Assembly: GCA_937928595.1 (NCBI GenBank)
Contig: CALGJV010000009.1
Coordinates: 62,001-126,000 of the forward strand
Length of the DNA: 64,000 nucleotides
DNA from: an uncultured Phycisphaerae bacterium
GTDB lineage: Bacteria; Planctomycetota; Phycisphaerae; UBA1845; Fen-1342
Reading direction: 5' to 3'
Part shown: one piece after another, positions 42,986 through 51,695 of the stretch
Layout of the letters: every line of letters starts with the position of its first letter
How positions within the stretch are numbered: position 1 is the first letter of the stretch
Translations under genes and position numbers: made by a program
The notes under the pieces: model-generated
Seen by the model: only the letters and a program-made list of their open reading frames with translations
Told to the model about the DNA's origin: nothing
Databases searched by the model: none

Positions 42986-43774
42986 ATGATGCACGACATG
43001 ACGGCACGGAGGCCGACAACCCGCCGCACCGCGCGGGAGCGCGCGGACCGGGGACCTGCCGCGAGCGCCCGCGGTGCGACCGCGCCCCGCGCGCCCACCC
43101 GCCGCCGACGGCGAAAGGCCCGGCGCAGCTGGCGGCGTCGCGTGTTCGGGGCCGTGGCAGCCGTGGTGCTGCTGCCGGTGCTGGCCGTCGCGGGCATCAA
43201 CGGGTGGGTGCGGCTGGCGGCGTCCGGGCGGGTCTACGACCGGCTCGAGGCGGTGCCGTACAACGACGTCGGCCTGCTCCTGGGGACGAGCCCGCGCGTG
43301 AAGGACGGCCGCCCGAACGTGTTCTTCGAGTACCGCATGGACGCGGCCGCCGAGCTGTATCACGCGGGCAAGATCCGGCACGTGCTGGTGAGCGGGGGCA
43401 ACCCGTCCCAGTGGTACAACGAGTCGCGCGACATGGAGCGGGCGCTGGTGGCGCGGGGCGTGCCCCGGACGGCGGTGACGCGCGACTACGCGGGCTACCG
43501 CACGCTGGACTCGGTGCTGCGGGCACAGGCCATTTTCGGGCAGCGGCGGTTCACGATCATCTCGCAGCCGGGGCACAACCGCCGGGCCGTCTTCCTCGCG
43601 CGGCGCTGGGGCATCGACGCCGTCGCGTACAACGCGCGCGACGTCGGCGGTCGCGCCGCCTGGCAGCAGCTCGGCCGCGAAACGCTCGCCTGCGTCAAGG
43701 CCGCGCTCGACGCGTACGTGCTGGACACGCAGCCGCGCTACTACGGCCGACCGGAGCCGATTCGGCTGGATTGA
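42986..43774 (+). CDS. SanA/YdcF-family membrane protein (DUF218)
   Basis: 262 residues. A very basic N-terminal tail (RRRRKARRSWRRR) precedes one transmembrane helix (FGAVAAVVLLPVLAVAGI), followed by an ElyC/SanA/YdcF domain: GLLLGTSPRVKDGRPN, FEYRMDAAAELYHAGKIRHVLVSGG, DMERALVARGVPRTAVTRDYAGYRTLDSVLRA and IISQPGHNRRAVFLARRWGIDA. The '..NVFFEYRMDAA' form is that of SanA, an inner-membrane protein tied to envelope permeability and vancomycin exclusion at high temperature in E. coli. It lies in a region of other envelope genes. Three ATGs (42986, 42989, 42998) are possible; the first is used. Confidence 0.83.
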   Translation: MMHDMTARRPTTRRTARERADRGPAASARGATAPRAPTRRRRRKARRSWRRRVFGAVAAVVLLPVLAVAGINGWVRLAASGRVYDRLEAVPYNDVGLLLGTSPRVKDGRPNVFFEYRMDAAAELYHAGKIRHVLVSGGNPSQWYNESRDMERALVARGVPRTAVTRDYAGYRTLDSVLRAQAIFGQRRFTIISQPGHNRRAVFLARRWGIDAVAYNARDVGGRAAWQQLGRETLACVKAALDAYVLDTQPRYYGRPEPIRLD

Positions 43775-43862
43775 GCCGCGCCCCCCGCCGGCGGCGGGCG
43801 TTCGCGCCGGGGCGCCGCGCAGCGTGTAATCGCCGCCCGCGGCGCGCCACCCGGAGCGCCGC

Positions 43863-45092
43863 TCAGGACCAGCCGGCCGATTCGACCGCGCGGGCCGCCT
43901 GCGCGACGTACTCGAGCAGGCGCGCCAGCGGCTTGGAGAGCTCCTGCTCGCGGCGGGCCATGACCGTCCGTGCGATGTCCAGGGCCTTGTCCACGCGGTA
44001 CGCCGTCATACCCTCATCCGTCAGCCAGGCGAAGCTCGGCACGAACTTCGGCACTGCCCCGCGCGTGAAGACGTTCGAAGCCACCCCGATCACCGCCCCC
44101 GTCGGCAACAGCGTGCCGATCCCCGTCTTGCTGTGGTCGCCGATGATCGCGCCGATGAAGTGCCGCCCACTCTCGACCCCCACGCCGTTCACGTAGACAC
44201 GGATCGTCCCGTACGTGTTCTTCAGGTCGCTCGTCACCGTCGCCGCCCCGAGATTCACCCACTCGGCGACGTAGCTGTGCCCGACGTAGCCCTCGTGCTG
44301 CTTGTTGGCGTAGCCCTGAAAAATGGTGGCCGCCACCTCGCCCCCCACGCGGCACACCGGCCCGAGGCTCGTCCCCGCCCGCAGGATCGCCCCCGGCCGC
44401 ACGACCGACCGCGGACCGATGTAGCACGGCCCCTCCAGCACCGCGTTGGGCTGGATGACCGCGTCCTCGGCCACGTGGATCGGTCCGAGCTCCGCGTCCA
44501 ATACCGCTCCCGGCTTCACGACCGCGCCGCCGGCCACGTGGATCTCGCCGGGGTGCAGCAGGTGCACGCCGGCGAAGATGCGGCCGTCCCGCACGCCGCC
44601 TTCGCGGCACTGGCGCGCCAGCTCGTGCGCGTTGGCGTGGACCAGGTCCCAGGGGTGGTTGATCAGTTGGAGCCCGCGCGGCGGCAGCTCGGTGCGGTAA
44701 CTGCGCAGCCAGTCCTCCAGGCGTGTCTCGTCCAGGAACAGCCCGGCATCCAGACCTGCCCGGTCGGCCGCCCGCACCCCCACCGCGAGCAGCGCTTCCG
44801 GCGTGCGCCACGCCACGCCCGCCGGCGGCGGCTGCACATCCGCGCTCACGAGCACGCGGGCATTGACCAAACACCAGTCGTCAGACGGCGCGGGCGACTC
44901 CAACCCGAGCCGCGCCGCCGCCAGGTTCGCCAGTTCGGGCCGCGTCCACAGACCCGCCAGCTTCCGCCCGACGTGCGCCCGCACCTTGTCCACGAGCCGA
45001 TCGCGGCCGCACCGGAGTTCACACGCGCTGCGCAGCCACGTCAGCGGCAGGAGCCGCTGCCAACCCGCATCGTCGAACAACCCGATGTTCAT
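43863..45092 (-). CDS. GlmU-like sugar nucleotidyltransferase/acetyltransferase-type protein
   Basis: 409 residues. The N-terminus MNIGLFDDAGWQRLLPLTWLRSACELRCG matches the 'alternative GlmU' family of putative sugar-nucleotide transferases rather than the classic LxxGxGTRMxS pyrophosphorylase loop. The C-terminal half is a left-handed beta-helix of hexapeptide repeats (IHVAEDAVIQPNAVLEGPCYIGPRSVVRPGAILR), with GYANKQHEGYVGHSYVAEWVNLGA and SDLKNTYGTIRV as conserved blocks, then a helical end. It probably acts in UDP-GlcNAc or related sugar supply for envelope polymers. ATG 45092 gives the family N-terminus; an in-frame ATG lies at 45110. TATGAT at 45152-45157 may be the -10 box, leaving a normal leader. 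Confidence 0.8.
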   Translation of the reverse strand: MNIGLFDDAGWQRLLPLTWLRSACELRCGRDRLVDKVRAHVGRKLAGLWTRPELANLAAARLGLESPAPSDDWCLVNARVLVSADVQPPPAGVAWRTPEALLAVGVRAADRAGLDAGLFLDETRLEDWLRSYRTELPPRGLQLINHPWDLVHANAHELARQCREGGVRDGRIFAGVHLLHPGEIHVAGGAVVKPGAVLDAELGPIHVAEDAVIQPNAVLEGPCYIGPRSVVRPGAILRAGTSLGPVCRVGGEVAATIFQGYANKQHEGYVGHSYVAEWVNLGAATVTSDLKNTYGTIRVYVNGVGVESGRHFIGAIIGDHSKTGIGTLLPTGAVIGVASNVFTRGAVPKFVPSFAWLTDEGMTAYRVDKALDIARTVMARREQELSKPLARLLEYVAQAARAVESAGWS

Positions 45093-45243
45093 GCGTGCCG
45101 CCGCCGTCATCCCGCTGCGCCCGGCCCCATGCCGGTCTCGCGCCGTGGAGAATCATATCGGCGGAAAGGGGCGGCAGAGCGAACACCGCGGATTCGTCGC
45201 CGCGCGCGGTTCCGACGCCGGACGCGGCGGCCGCGCGGCCCGC

Positions 45244-47181
45244 TCAGCCGGCAGCCGGGTCGGCCGGCGCCGCCGGGATCCAGGCCGTGAACGTGCTGCC
45301 GCGGCCGGACTGCGAGCGCACCTCGAGCTTGCCGCCGTGCGCCGCGAGGATGTGGTTGACAATCGTCAACCCCAGCCCGGTACCACGCGTCTGCCGGACG
45401 GTCGCGTCGTCGCCGCGAAAGAAGCTGTCGCCGAGGCGCTCGAGCTCGTCGCGGCGCAGGCCGATCCCGTGGTCCTCGACGCTCAACAGGACCAGGTGCC
45501 CCTCCGCGGCGACGCGCAGCCGCACGTACCGCCCGCTGCCGCCGTAGCGGTAGGCGTTCTGAAGCAGGTTCACGAGGACCTGCTGAAGTGCCTGCGCGTC
45601 CCCCTGCACCGGGGGCAGATCCGGCGCGATCTCGAGCTGCGCCTCGAACCCCTCCGCCGCCAGTCGCGGCTCGAACAGCGCCCACGCCTGCCGCGCCACC
45701 GCCGCCACGTCCACCGGCGCCCGGGCGTAGTCCCGCTTGCCGGACTCGATGCGGCTGAAGTCGAGAATGCTGTCCAGCAGCGCCGTCAGGCGCTCGCTCT
45801 CGCGGGTGATCGTCTCCAGGTAGTTCTGGGCCCGTTGCGGATCACGGACCCGCTGCGCCGCAAGCGTTTCCGCCAGCAGGCGGATGAGCGCCAGCGGCGT
45901 CTTGAGCTCATGGCTCACATCCGCCACGAAGCGCCGCTGAAGCCGCACCAGCTCCCGCTGCCGCGCCAGGGCCCGCGCCAGGGCCCACATCACCAGCGCC
46001 CAGGCCCCGAGCGTGCCCACGGCCGTCGCCCCGACCAGCGCGCGCCGCCGCCACGCCGCGGCGCTGCGCTCCGCCGCCGCGCTCGCCGAGGGTCCCAGCT
46101 CGTAGTCGCTCAGCGGGGCCGCCAGGCGCGCCAGCGTGTCGGCGCTCTCCGCGGCGCGGTTGCGCCGCAGTTCCCAACGCACCCCGCTCGGAGCCGGCTC
46201 CCAGTAACGGCGCAGCAGCTCCTCCGCGGGCGTCGCGACCGCCACGCACGTCGCGCGAACGCTGCGGCGTACCGCCACGACCAGCGTGTCTCCGCCTGCC
46301 GCGACGGACGTCAGCGTGTCGCGCGGCCCGTCCTCGGCAGTCGCCGCCAAAGCCGTTTCCAGCGCCGCGACGAGCTCCGCCCGGCGCGCGGCCCGCCGCG
46401 CGAGCTCGGCCAGGTCGCGCGCCACCGCCGCATCCAGCGCCCGCCCCAGCTCCTGCCCGATCCGTTGCAGCCGGGCCGACTCCACCGGACCGAGACGGGC
46501 CGGGTGGTCCGCCAGCAACGCCGCGACCAGATTGCTCAGCGCCGCCGCCGCGCGTTCGTCGTCGCCCGCCGCGATCAGCGCCTCCACGCGCGACAGCTCG
46601 GCCCGGAAGGCGAACCGCGCCAGCCCCGGCGTCGAGCGCAGCACCTGCGCGGCCTCCGCGAAGATGCGCGCGGCCGCCAGCGGGTGCCCCACCTGCTGCT
46701 CGCTCGCGCTGGCCAGCAGCGCCGCCGCGCGGCGCAACGTCTCCGGGCTCTGCGTCAGGTCGCGCAACTGCCGCAGCAGACCCGGCAGCCCCTCCGGGGC
46801 CGGCTCTGTCGTCGGTGCGGCCGGCGGGACCTGCGGCAGCGTCTCGGCCAGCGGCGGCCGGGGGTACGTCACCCAGACGCCCTCCCGACTGCGCCACGCG
46901 GCCAGCAGCCACTCGCGCTGGCCGGCCACCCAGGCATCCAACCCGTCCTCACCCGCGGCCTCGACGGCCAGCGCGGCCACGTCCAGCGCCCGCGCGGCGC
47001 CCGCGCGCAGCGCCCCGTCGCGCTCGGCGACGGCCGCCGCGGCCTCGTGTTCGAGTTCCGCCCGTTCGCGCGCGGCCAGCGACTGTCCCTGCCGGGCGAC
47101 CGCCCAGATCGTGAGGCCCGCCAGCCCGAGGCTGAGCGTCAGGGCCAGCAGGAGCTGCCGGCGGTCAGCGGTGCGGCGCAT
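45244..47181 (-). CDS. Membrane sensor histidine kinase
   Basis: 645 residues. A transmembrane helix near residues 10-28 (LALTLSLGLAGLTIWAVA) and one near 360-380 (VGATAVGTLGAWALVMWALA) enclose a long Ala-rich periplasmic sensor of about 330 residues without a recognised fold, partly helical. The kinase core follows with no HAMP or PAS: H-box FVADVSHELKTPLALIRLLAE, N-box LVNLLQNAYRYG, G1 VEDHGIGLRRDEL, F-box FFRGDD, G2 GTGLGLTIV. No response regulator gene is next to it. Its first codons overlap the end of the AsmA-like gene by 17 bases, so the two are one operon. The signal may be an envelope state. Confidence 0.9.
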   Translation of the reverse strand: MRRTADRRQLLLALTLSLGLAGLTIWAVARQGQSLAARERAELEHEAAAAVAERDGALRAGAARALDVAALAVEAAGEDGLDAWVAGQREWLLAAWRSREGVWVTYPRPPLAETLPQVPPAAPTTEPAPEGLPGLLRQLRDLTQSPETLRRAAALLASASEQQVGHPLAAARIFAEAAQVLRSTPGLARFAFRAELSRVEALIAAGDDERAAAALSNLVAALLADHPARLGPVESARLQRIGQELGRALDAAVARDLAELARRAARRAELVAALETALAATAEDGPRDTLTSVAAGGDTLVVAVRRSVRATCVAVATPAEELLRRYWEPAPSGVRWELRRNRAAESADTLARLAAPLSDYELGPSASAAAERSAAAWRRRALVGATAVGTLGAWALVMWALARALARQRELVRLQRRFVADVSHELKTPLALIRLLAETLAAQRVRDPQRAQNYLETITRESERLTALLDSILDFSRIESGKRDYARAPVDVAAVARQAWALFEPRLAAEGFEAQLEIAPDLPPVQGDAQALQQVLVNLLQNAYRYGGSGRYVRLRVAAEGHLVLLSVEDHGIGLRRDELERLGDSFFRGDDATVRQTRGTGLGLTIVNHILAAHGGKLEVRSQSGRGSTFTAWIPAAPADPAAG

Positions 47182-48757
47182 GCGTGGGCTCCGGGGCCGG
47201 CGCCCCGGCGGGCGGACGGCCCTCCCAGAGCTGCCGCACGGGGTCCGTCGGCGGCAACGCCTCCAGGCGGGTCCGCAGGTCTTCCGCGGCGCGGGCCCGC
47301 AGCGCCGTCAGCGAGGGGGCCAGCCCGATCGGGTTCTCGGGCTCGAAGACCAGCGGCACATCGGCGTTCCCGATCCGCACGGTCAGGATCGTCTTGCGCC
47401 GCGGGCCGTGCGAACCGAAGACCTGAAGCACCTCGTCGCGCACCTCCAGCCGGGCCCCCAGCGCGGTGTATTCCAGCCGCTCCGGCAACGGCACGAACGC
47501 GGGCAGTCGGACCCCCAGCGCCCGCTCGAGCAACTCGGCCAGCAGCGTGCGATCGATCCAGTTGGGCTGACCCTCCTGCGCGGGCTCGACGACCAGTTCC
47601 GCGTCGAGCGCCTCCAGCCGGTTGTCGGTCACCTTCAGATTCTCGATCACCAACCGCCCGCGCCCCGTGATCGTCCCGCGCCCCAAGCCGCGCGTCAGCC
47701 CGGCGAGCGCGACGTCGTCGCACCGCCCGGAGAGCACGAGGCGGTCGATTCCGCGGCGGCTGACCTCCGCCGACGTCACGCGGAGCGTCACGCTGCCCCC
47801 AGCCTCGCCGCCGCCGAGCGGCGCGAGCAGGTCGCCCAGCAGCAGCCCGGTCAGCACGCCGCGCAGCCGCACGCACTCGAAGCGATCGTCGCGGAGCGTC
47901 AGCTCGTCCAGCTCCAGCTCGCCCTCGCCGTGCCACGCCTGCGGCATCAGCCCGGCGGTCAACTCGGCCAGCGGCACTCCCTGCACGCGGCCGCGCACCG
48001 CGACCGTGCGGCCGCCGTCCGGCTCGCCGTAGGAGAGGCGCCCCTCGAACAAGCCCGACTCGAGCCCCACCCCCGCCAGGTCGCGCAGCCCAACCAGGCC
48101 GATCGGGAGCCGCGGCACGACGAGCTCGACACTGTCCAGCCGCACGCCGCGCGTCTGCGGCGAGAAGCGGGCGCTGAGCGTCACGGGCTCGGGCGTCGTG
48201 TGCCCGTTGAACGTCCGGCAGTCGATCAGGGCCCGGCCCGTCGCCGGGTCCTCGAACACGACCACGCCCTGCGCATCGCTGAGCGTCATCGCGAACCGGT
48301 CGCGCTCGAACGCGACGTCGAACCCGCGGAACGTGACGCGGCGCGGGCCGTCCGGATGGAACCCCGGCCGCAAGCCGGACTCCAGGACGAGGCGGTAGTC
48401 CTCCCGTAGCCAGGTGCGCGTGGAGATCTCGCAGCGCCCGCCCGTGAGTTCGAGCTCCCAGGCGTTCCGATCGGCGGCCGTCGGGGTGAGCCGGGCCACG
48501 GCGCGCTCGCAGAACGCGGCGTCATCCCGCCGTTCCGGCAGCCAGATGCGCACGGCACGGAACTCGCGCGCCCGACGCGACAGCGGCGTGATCCCGCCGA
48601 TCTCGCTCGGCAGGTCCAGGTGGCGGGTCAGCACGGCCGCGCAGTGCCGGCGGTAGACCGGGCTGCGCAAATACAGCGCCGTGCCCAGGACCCCGAGTAC
48701 CGGCCCCCAGAACACCAGGGTCACGGCGAGCAGCAGCAGGCGCCGCGCTTTCGACAT
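47165..48757 (-). CDS. AsmA-like inner-membrane/periplasmic protein of unknown function
   Basis: 530 residues from ATG 48757. One N-terminal transmembrane helix (LLLLAVTLVFWGPVLGVLGTALYL) anchors a long, beta-rich periplasmic part. Strand pairs such as GGRCEISTRTWL, PRRVTFRGFDVAFERDRFAMTLSDA, FNGHTTPEPVTLSARF and GEGELELDELTLRDDRFECVRLRGVLTG recall AsmA/TamB/YhdP-type lipid-transfer proteins, though I do not see a decisive signature. The stop overlaps the sensor kinase start, so this gene lies first in a two-gene unit. An in-frame ATG at 48766 exists, but TAGAAT ends seven bases before 48757, fitting a leaderless start there. What it does is unknown; a sensor or substrate-side partner of the kinase is possible. 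Confidence 0.6.
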   Translation of the reverse strand: MSKARRLLLLAVTLVFWGPVLGVLGTALYLRSPVYRRHCAAVLTRHLDLPSEIGGITPLSRRAREFRAVRIWLPERRDDAAFCERAVARLTPTAADRNAWELELTGGRCEISTRTWLREDYRLVLESGLRPGFHPDGPRRVTFRGFDVAFERDRFAMTLSDAQGVVVFEDPATGRALIDCRTFNGHTTPEPVTLSARFSPQTRGVRLDSVELVVPRLPIGLVGLRDLAGVGLESGLFEGRLSYGEPDGGRTVAVRGRVQGVPLAELTAGLMPQAWHGEGELELDELTLRDDRFECVRLRGVLTGLLLGDLLAPLGGGEAGGSVTLRVTSAEVSRRGIDRLVLSGRCDDVALAGLTRGLGRGTITGRGRLVIENLKVTDNRLEALDAELVVEPAQEGQPNWIDRTLLAELLERALGVRLPAFVPLPERLEYTALGARLEVRDEVLQVFGSHGPRRKTILTVRIGNADVPLVFEPENPIGLAPSLTALRARAAEDLRTRLEALPPTDPVRQLWEGRPPAGAPAPEPTHAPHR

Positions 48758-48764
48758 GCCCCGC

Positions 48765-48770
48765 ATTCTA
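48765..48770 (-). promoter_or_regulatory. -10-like hexamer of a leaderless promoter (AsmA-like/kinase operon)
   Basis: TAGAAT on the minus strand with seven bases (gcggggc) to the ATG at 48757. A GCGACG word stands 17 bases further up as a poor -35. Confidence 0.45.
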
Positions 48771-48997
48771 CGCGGGCCGCGGCGCGCCGTCGCACGGCGG
48801 CGCAGCCGCTGCGCGGCGGCCCCGGGCCACGAGCCTGCCCATTGCCGGCCGCCGGTCCCGGAGCGGCGGCGGTGGCGGCGGGTTTCAGACCCCCGGGCAA
48901 TCCGCCGATTTTATGGGCAAACGCCGCGTGCGCACCGGCGCCGACGTCCCCCGGGGGACACGGCCCGGGCGTGGCCCGCGGCGCAGCGGAGCGGCCC

Positions 48998-49498
48998 ATG
49001 CGTATTCTTCCTGTCGCCCTCGCGGCGGTGATCGTGCTGGCCGGCTGCCAGCAGCCCGTCAAGCGCCTGAACGCGCCGACCCACGGGGAGAGCGAGAACG
49101 TCAGCGACCTGCGCACGAACTACGAGCACATGGTCGACAACGCCCTGCTCGCGGATATGAGCGTGTCCGAGGTGCACTTCCTCCCGCATCGCGCCACGCT
49201 CAGCGCGCTCGGCGAGGAGCGGCTCTGCCGCCTCGCGGCGATCCTCGAGCTGTACGGCGGCACCGTCCGGCTCAGCCTGACGACCACCAACGAGGAACTC
49301 ATCGCCGCGCGCACCGCGGCCGTCCAACGGTTTCTGGAGCACGCGGGCATCGCCGTGACGTCCACGACCGTCCGGCCGGAGCTGCCGGGCGGGCCCGGCC
49401 TGCGGGCCGAAGACGCCGTCGTGATCCTGAAGGCCGCCGCCCCGATCAGCGCGACCCAGTCCGGCACCCGCGGCGACAACGCGGCCCCGGCCAAGTAG
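48998..49498 (+). CDS. CpaD/OmpA-like lipoprotein
   Basis: 166 residues. Lipobox VLAGC ends the signal peptide. The body SVSEVHFLPHRATLSALGEERLCRLAAILE, GGTVRLSLTTTNEELIAARTAAVQRFLEHAGIAV has the order of an OmpA-C or CpaD-like fold: a strand with Phe-x-Pro, 'A.LS..GE..L', then 'AARTAAVQRFL...GI'. CpaD is the outer-membrane lipoprotein of Tad/Flp pilus systems. GGAG lies eight bases before the ATG at 48998; the upstream frame from 48620 is shadow. It is followed after 20 bases by a TPR lipoprotein, recalling the CpaD-TadD pairing, but no other tad gene is here. It may instead bind peptidoglycan. Confidence 0.65.
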   Translation: MRILPVALAAVIVLAGCQQPVKRLNAPTHGESENVSDLRTNYEHMVDNALLADMSVSEVHFLPHRATLSALGEERLCRLAAILELYGGTVRLSLTTTNEELIAARTAAVQRFLEHAGIAVTSTTVRPELPGGPGLRAEDAVVILKAAAPISATQSGTRGDNAAPAK

Positions 49499-49518
49499 GC
49501 CCTCACAGGAGTGTGTTC

Positions 49519-50703
49519 ATGCAAGCCACCCGGCTCCGCGGATTGATCGGGGTGCTGTGCGCCGCGCTGTGCGTGGCCGCCGGTTGCGAAGCCCAGAAGT
49601 CCCCCGAGGCGCAGGGCCCGGGCGCCCTGCCCAAGCCCCGCGCCGACGTCACCCCGCGACTGACTGCGTCGACTTTCCTCGCCCACGCGGGACTTCTCGA
49701 ACGTCAGGGCAACTACCCCGCGGCCGCCGAGCAGTACGCCCGCGCGCTTGAACTGTCGCCCGACCTCGTCATGGGCCACAACCGTCGGGGCATCGTGCTC
49801 AACCGCCTCGGCCGGCACGACGAGGCCACCGTTCACTTCCGTCGGGCGATCGTGCTCCAGCCGCGCGACCCGCAGCTCCACAACAACCTCGGCTTCAGCC
49901 TGTTGCTCCAGGGCGACCTCGTTGCCGCCGAGCAGGAGCTCGCTCGGGCCCTCGAGCTCGATCCCACGTTCCGCCGTGCCCGCATGAACCATGCGCTCGT
50001 GCTCGGCAAGCTCGGCCGCGACGACGACGCGCTCGCCGAGTTCCGCCTCGCCGGCTCCGAAGCGGACGCGCTCTACAACCTGGCCGTGATTCAGGCTGAC
50101 CGCGGCCGCTACGCCGACGCGGCCCGCTCGCTCGAGCAGGCCCTCCGCCTGCACCCCGACTTCGCCGACGCCCGCGAACAGCTCCGCCGGATTGCGCGCC
50201 AGGCCGCCCTGGAAGAAGCCGCGGCCGCGGTGGCGACCGACACGGCGGCCGACAGCCCGGCACTCGCGGCCAACGGCCCGGACCTGCCCCCCGAGCTCCC
50301 GGCCGACCTCCGGCCGGAGACGACGGATGTCGTGGACAGCGCGGCCCCGCCCGCGCAAACCGTCGTAGCAGCACCAGCACAGGCGGAACCGGCACCGACA
50401 GCGCCGGCGCAGGCCCCGTCGGCCATGCCGGACATTCAGCCGGCCGCGAGCATCGAGCCGCTGCCGGCGCCGCGTTCAGTCATCGAGCGGTGCACGCCGC
50501 AGACACTGACCGACGCCGACCGTCGCCGGCTCGCGGAGGAAATTCGCCAGTGGGCGCAGGCGCTCTACGGACCGCTGGGCGCCGGCCCGCGCCGGCCGGA
50601 CGCGGTCTCGAACTGGTACGGCACGTCCGCCGACGGCGAGTGGCTCTTCAGCCACCGGCCGCGCGGCAAGCACTGGTTCGGCCGCGACGATCCGCAGCCG
50701 TAG
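49519..50703 (+). CDS. TPR lipoprotein (TadD-like)
   Basis: 394 residues with AGGAG seven bases before the ATG. Lipobox VAAGC. Residues 50-230 form about five tetratricopeptide repeats (LERQGNYPAAAEQYARALELSP, GIVLNRLGRHDEATVHFRRA, NLGFSLLLQGDLVAAEQEL, NHALVLGKLGRDDDALAEF, AVIQADRGRYADAARSLEQAL). These are followed by an Ala/Pro-rich linker and a short C-terminal globular bit (TLTDADRRRLAEEIRQWAQAL, WYGTSADGEWLFSHR). The TPR part resembles TadD/PilF-type pilotins that help secretin assembly. It lies 20 bases after a CpaD/OmpA-like lipoprotein and is surely co-transcribed with it. Confidence 0.78.
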   Translation: MQATRLRGLIGVLCAALCVAAGCEAQKSPEAQGPGALPKPRADVTPRLTASTFLAHAGLLERQGNYPAAAEQYARALELSPDLVMGHNRRGIVLNRLGRHDEATVHFRRAIVLQPRDPQLHNNLGFSLLLQGDLVAAEQELARALELDPTFRRARMNHALVLGKLGRDDDALAEFRLAGSEADALYNLAVIQADRGRYADAARSLEQALRLHPDFADAREQLRRIARQAALEEAAAAVATDTAADSPALAANGPDLPPELPADLRPETTDVVDSAAPPAQTVVAAPAQAEPAPTAPAQAPSAMPDIQPAASIEPLPAPRSVIERCTPQTLTDADRRRLAEEIRQWAQALYGPLGAGPRRPDAVSNWYGTSADGEWLFSHRPRGKHWFGRDDPQP

Positions 50704-50819
50704 TCCGCGTCCGACGCGGTGCGCCAACACCGTCCCGCGCGCCCCGCGTCGCGCTCCGCCACCGGCGATTTCCCCCGGCCGCCGCCCGCAGTATCGTACG
50801 CGGTCACAGGAGCGACACC

Positions 50820-51605
50820 GTGCCGCGCCGCACCCCTTCCAGCCCGCGTTCCCGCAAGACCACCGAGCGACCCCGTCGAGCCGCCGCGACACCCCGCCGC
50901 GCGGCATCCAAGTCGCGCAAGACGCCGCCCAAACCCCCGCGCCCGCGGGAGACCGCCGCCGACCGCGCCGCCCGCGCCCAGCGCGTACTCGCCCTGCTGC
51001 GGGCCGCGTACCCGCAGGCGACCTGCGCGCTGCGCCACCGCAGCGCCTACGAACTGCTTGTCGCCACGATCCTCTCCGCCCAGTGCACCGACGAGCGCGT
51101 CAACCTCGTCACGCCCGAGGTCTTCCGCCGCTGGCCGGACGCCGCCGCGCTGGCCGCGGCCGACCCGGCCGAGCTCGAGGAGGTGATCCGCTCGACCGGC
51201 TTCTTCCGCAACAAGGCCCGGAGCCTGCTCGGCATGGCCCGGCTCGTCTGCGCGGAGCACGGCGGCCGAATCCCCGACACCATGCACGGGCTGCTGCGGC
51301 TGCCGGGCGTGGCCCGCAAGACGGCCAACTGCGTGCTCGGCACCTGGTACGGCCGCAACGACGGCATCGTGGTCGACACGCACGTGGGGCGGCTGGCGGT
51401 GCGGCTGGGCCTGGCGCCGCGGGCCCGCGACGGCAAGGATGCGGAGCGGATCGAGCAGGACCTAATGGAGCTCGTCCCGCGCGACGCGTGGACGTGGCTG
51501 TCACACGCGCTGATCGAGCACGGCCGCCGGATCTGCACCGCCCGCAGCCCGCAGTGCGGCGAGTGCCCGCTGGCGCCGGAATGCCCGTCGGCGGGACGCG
51601 TCTGA
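50820..51605 (+). CDS. nth: Endonuclease III
   Basis: 261 residues. A basic, Pro-rich N-terminal tail of about 50 residues precedes the enzyme. Nth is a DNA glycosylase/AP lyase that removes oxidised pyrimidines. LVATILSAQCTDERVN starts the fold; LLRLPGVARKTANCVLG is the helix-hairpin-helix with the catalytic Lys; IVVDTHVGRLAVRLGL holds the catalytic Asp. The [4Fe-4S] ligands are C-x6-C-x2-C-x5-C (CTARSPQCGECPLAPEC). The GTG at 50820 is chosen because AGGAG is seven bases upstream. The gene follows the TPR lipoprotein by 116 bases and converges on a glycosyltransferase gene. Confidence 0.93.
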   Translation: MPRRTPSSPRSRKTTERPRRAAATPRRAASKSRKTPPKPPRPRETAADRAARAQRVLALLRAAYPQATCALRHRSAYELLVATILSAQCTDERVNLVTPEVFRRWPDAAALAAADPAELEEVIRSTGFFRNKARSLLGMARLVCAEHGGRIPDTMHGLLRLPGVARKTANCVLGTWYGRNDGIVVDTHVGRLAVRLGLAPRARDGKDAERIEQDLMELVPRDAWTWLSHALIEHGRRICTARSPQCGECPLAPECPSAGRV

Positions 51606-51695
51606 GCACGTGTCGGGCCCGGCCGCCCGCACGACGTTCATCGGTCGCCAGTCCTCTTGCGCCGGGCCGGCCGCGCGCCGGCCCCCCCACCGCGA

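Noticed and set aside
42726-42989. 87-codon frame across the orphan terminator
   Set aside because: It would have to be translated through a strong intrinsic terminator, and its product is Arg/Ser/Ala-rich without motifs.
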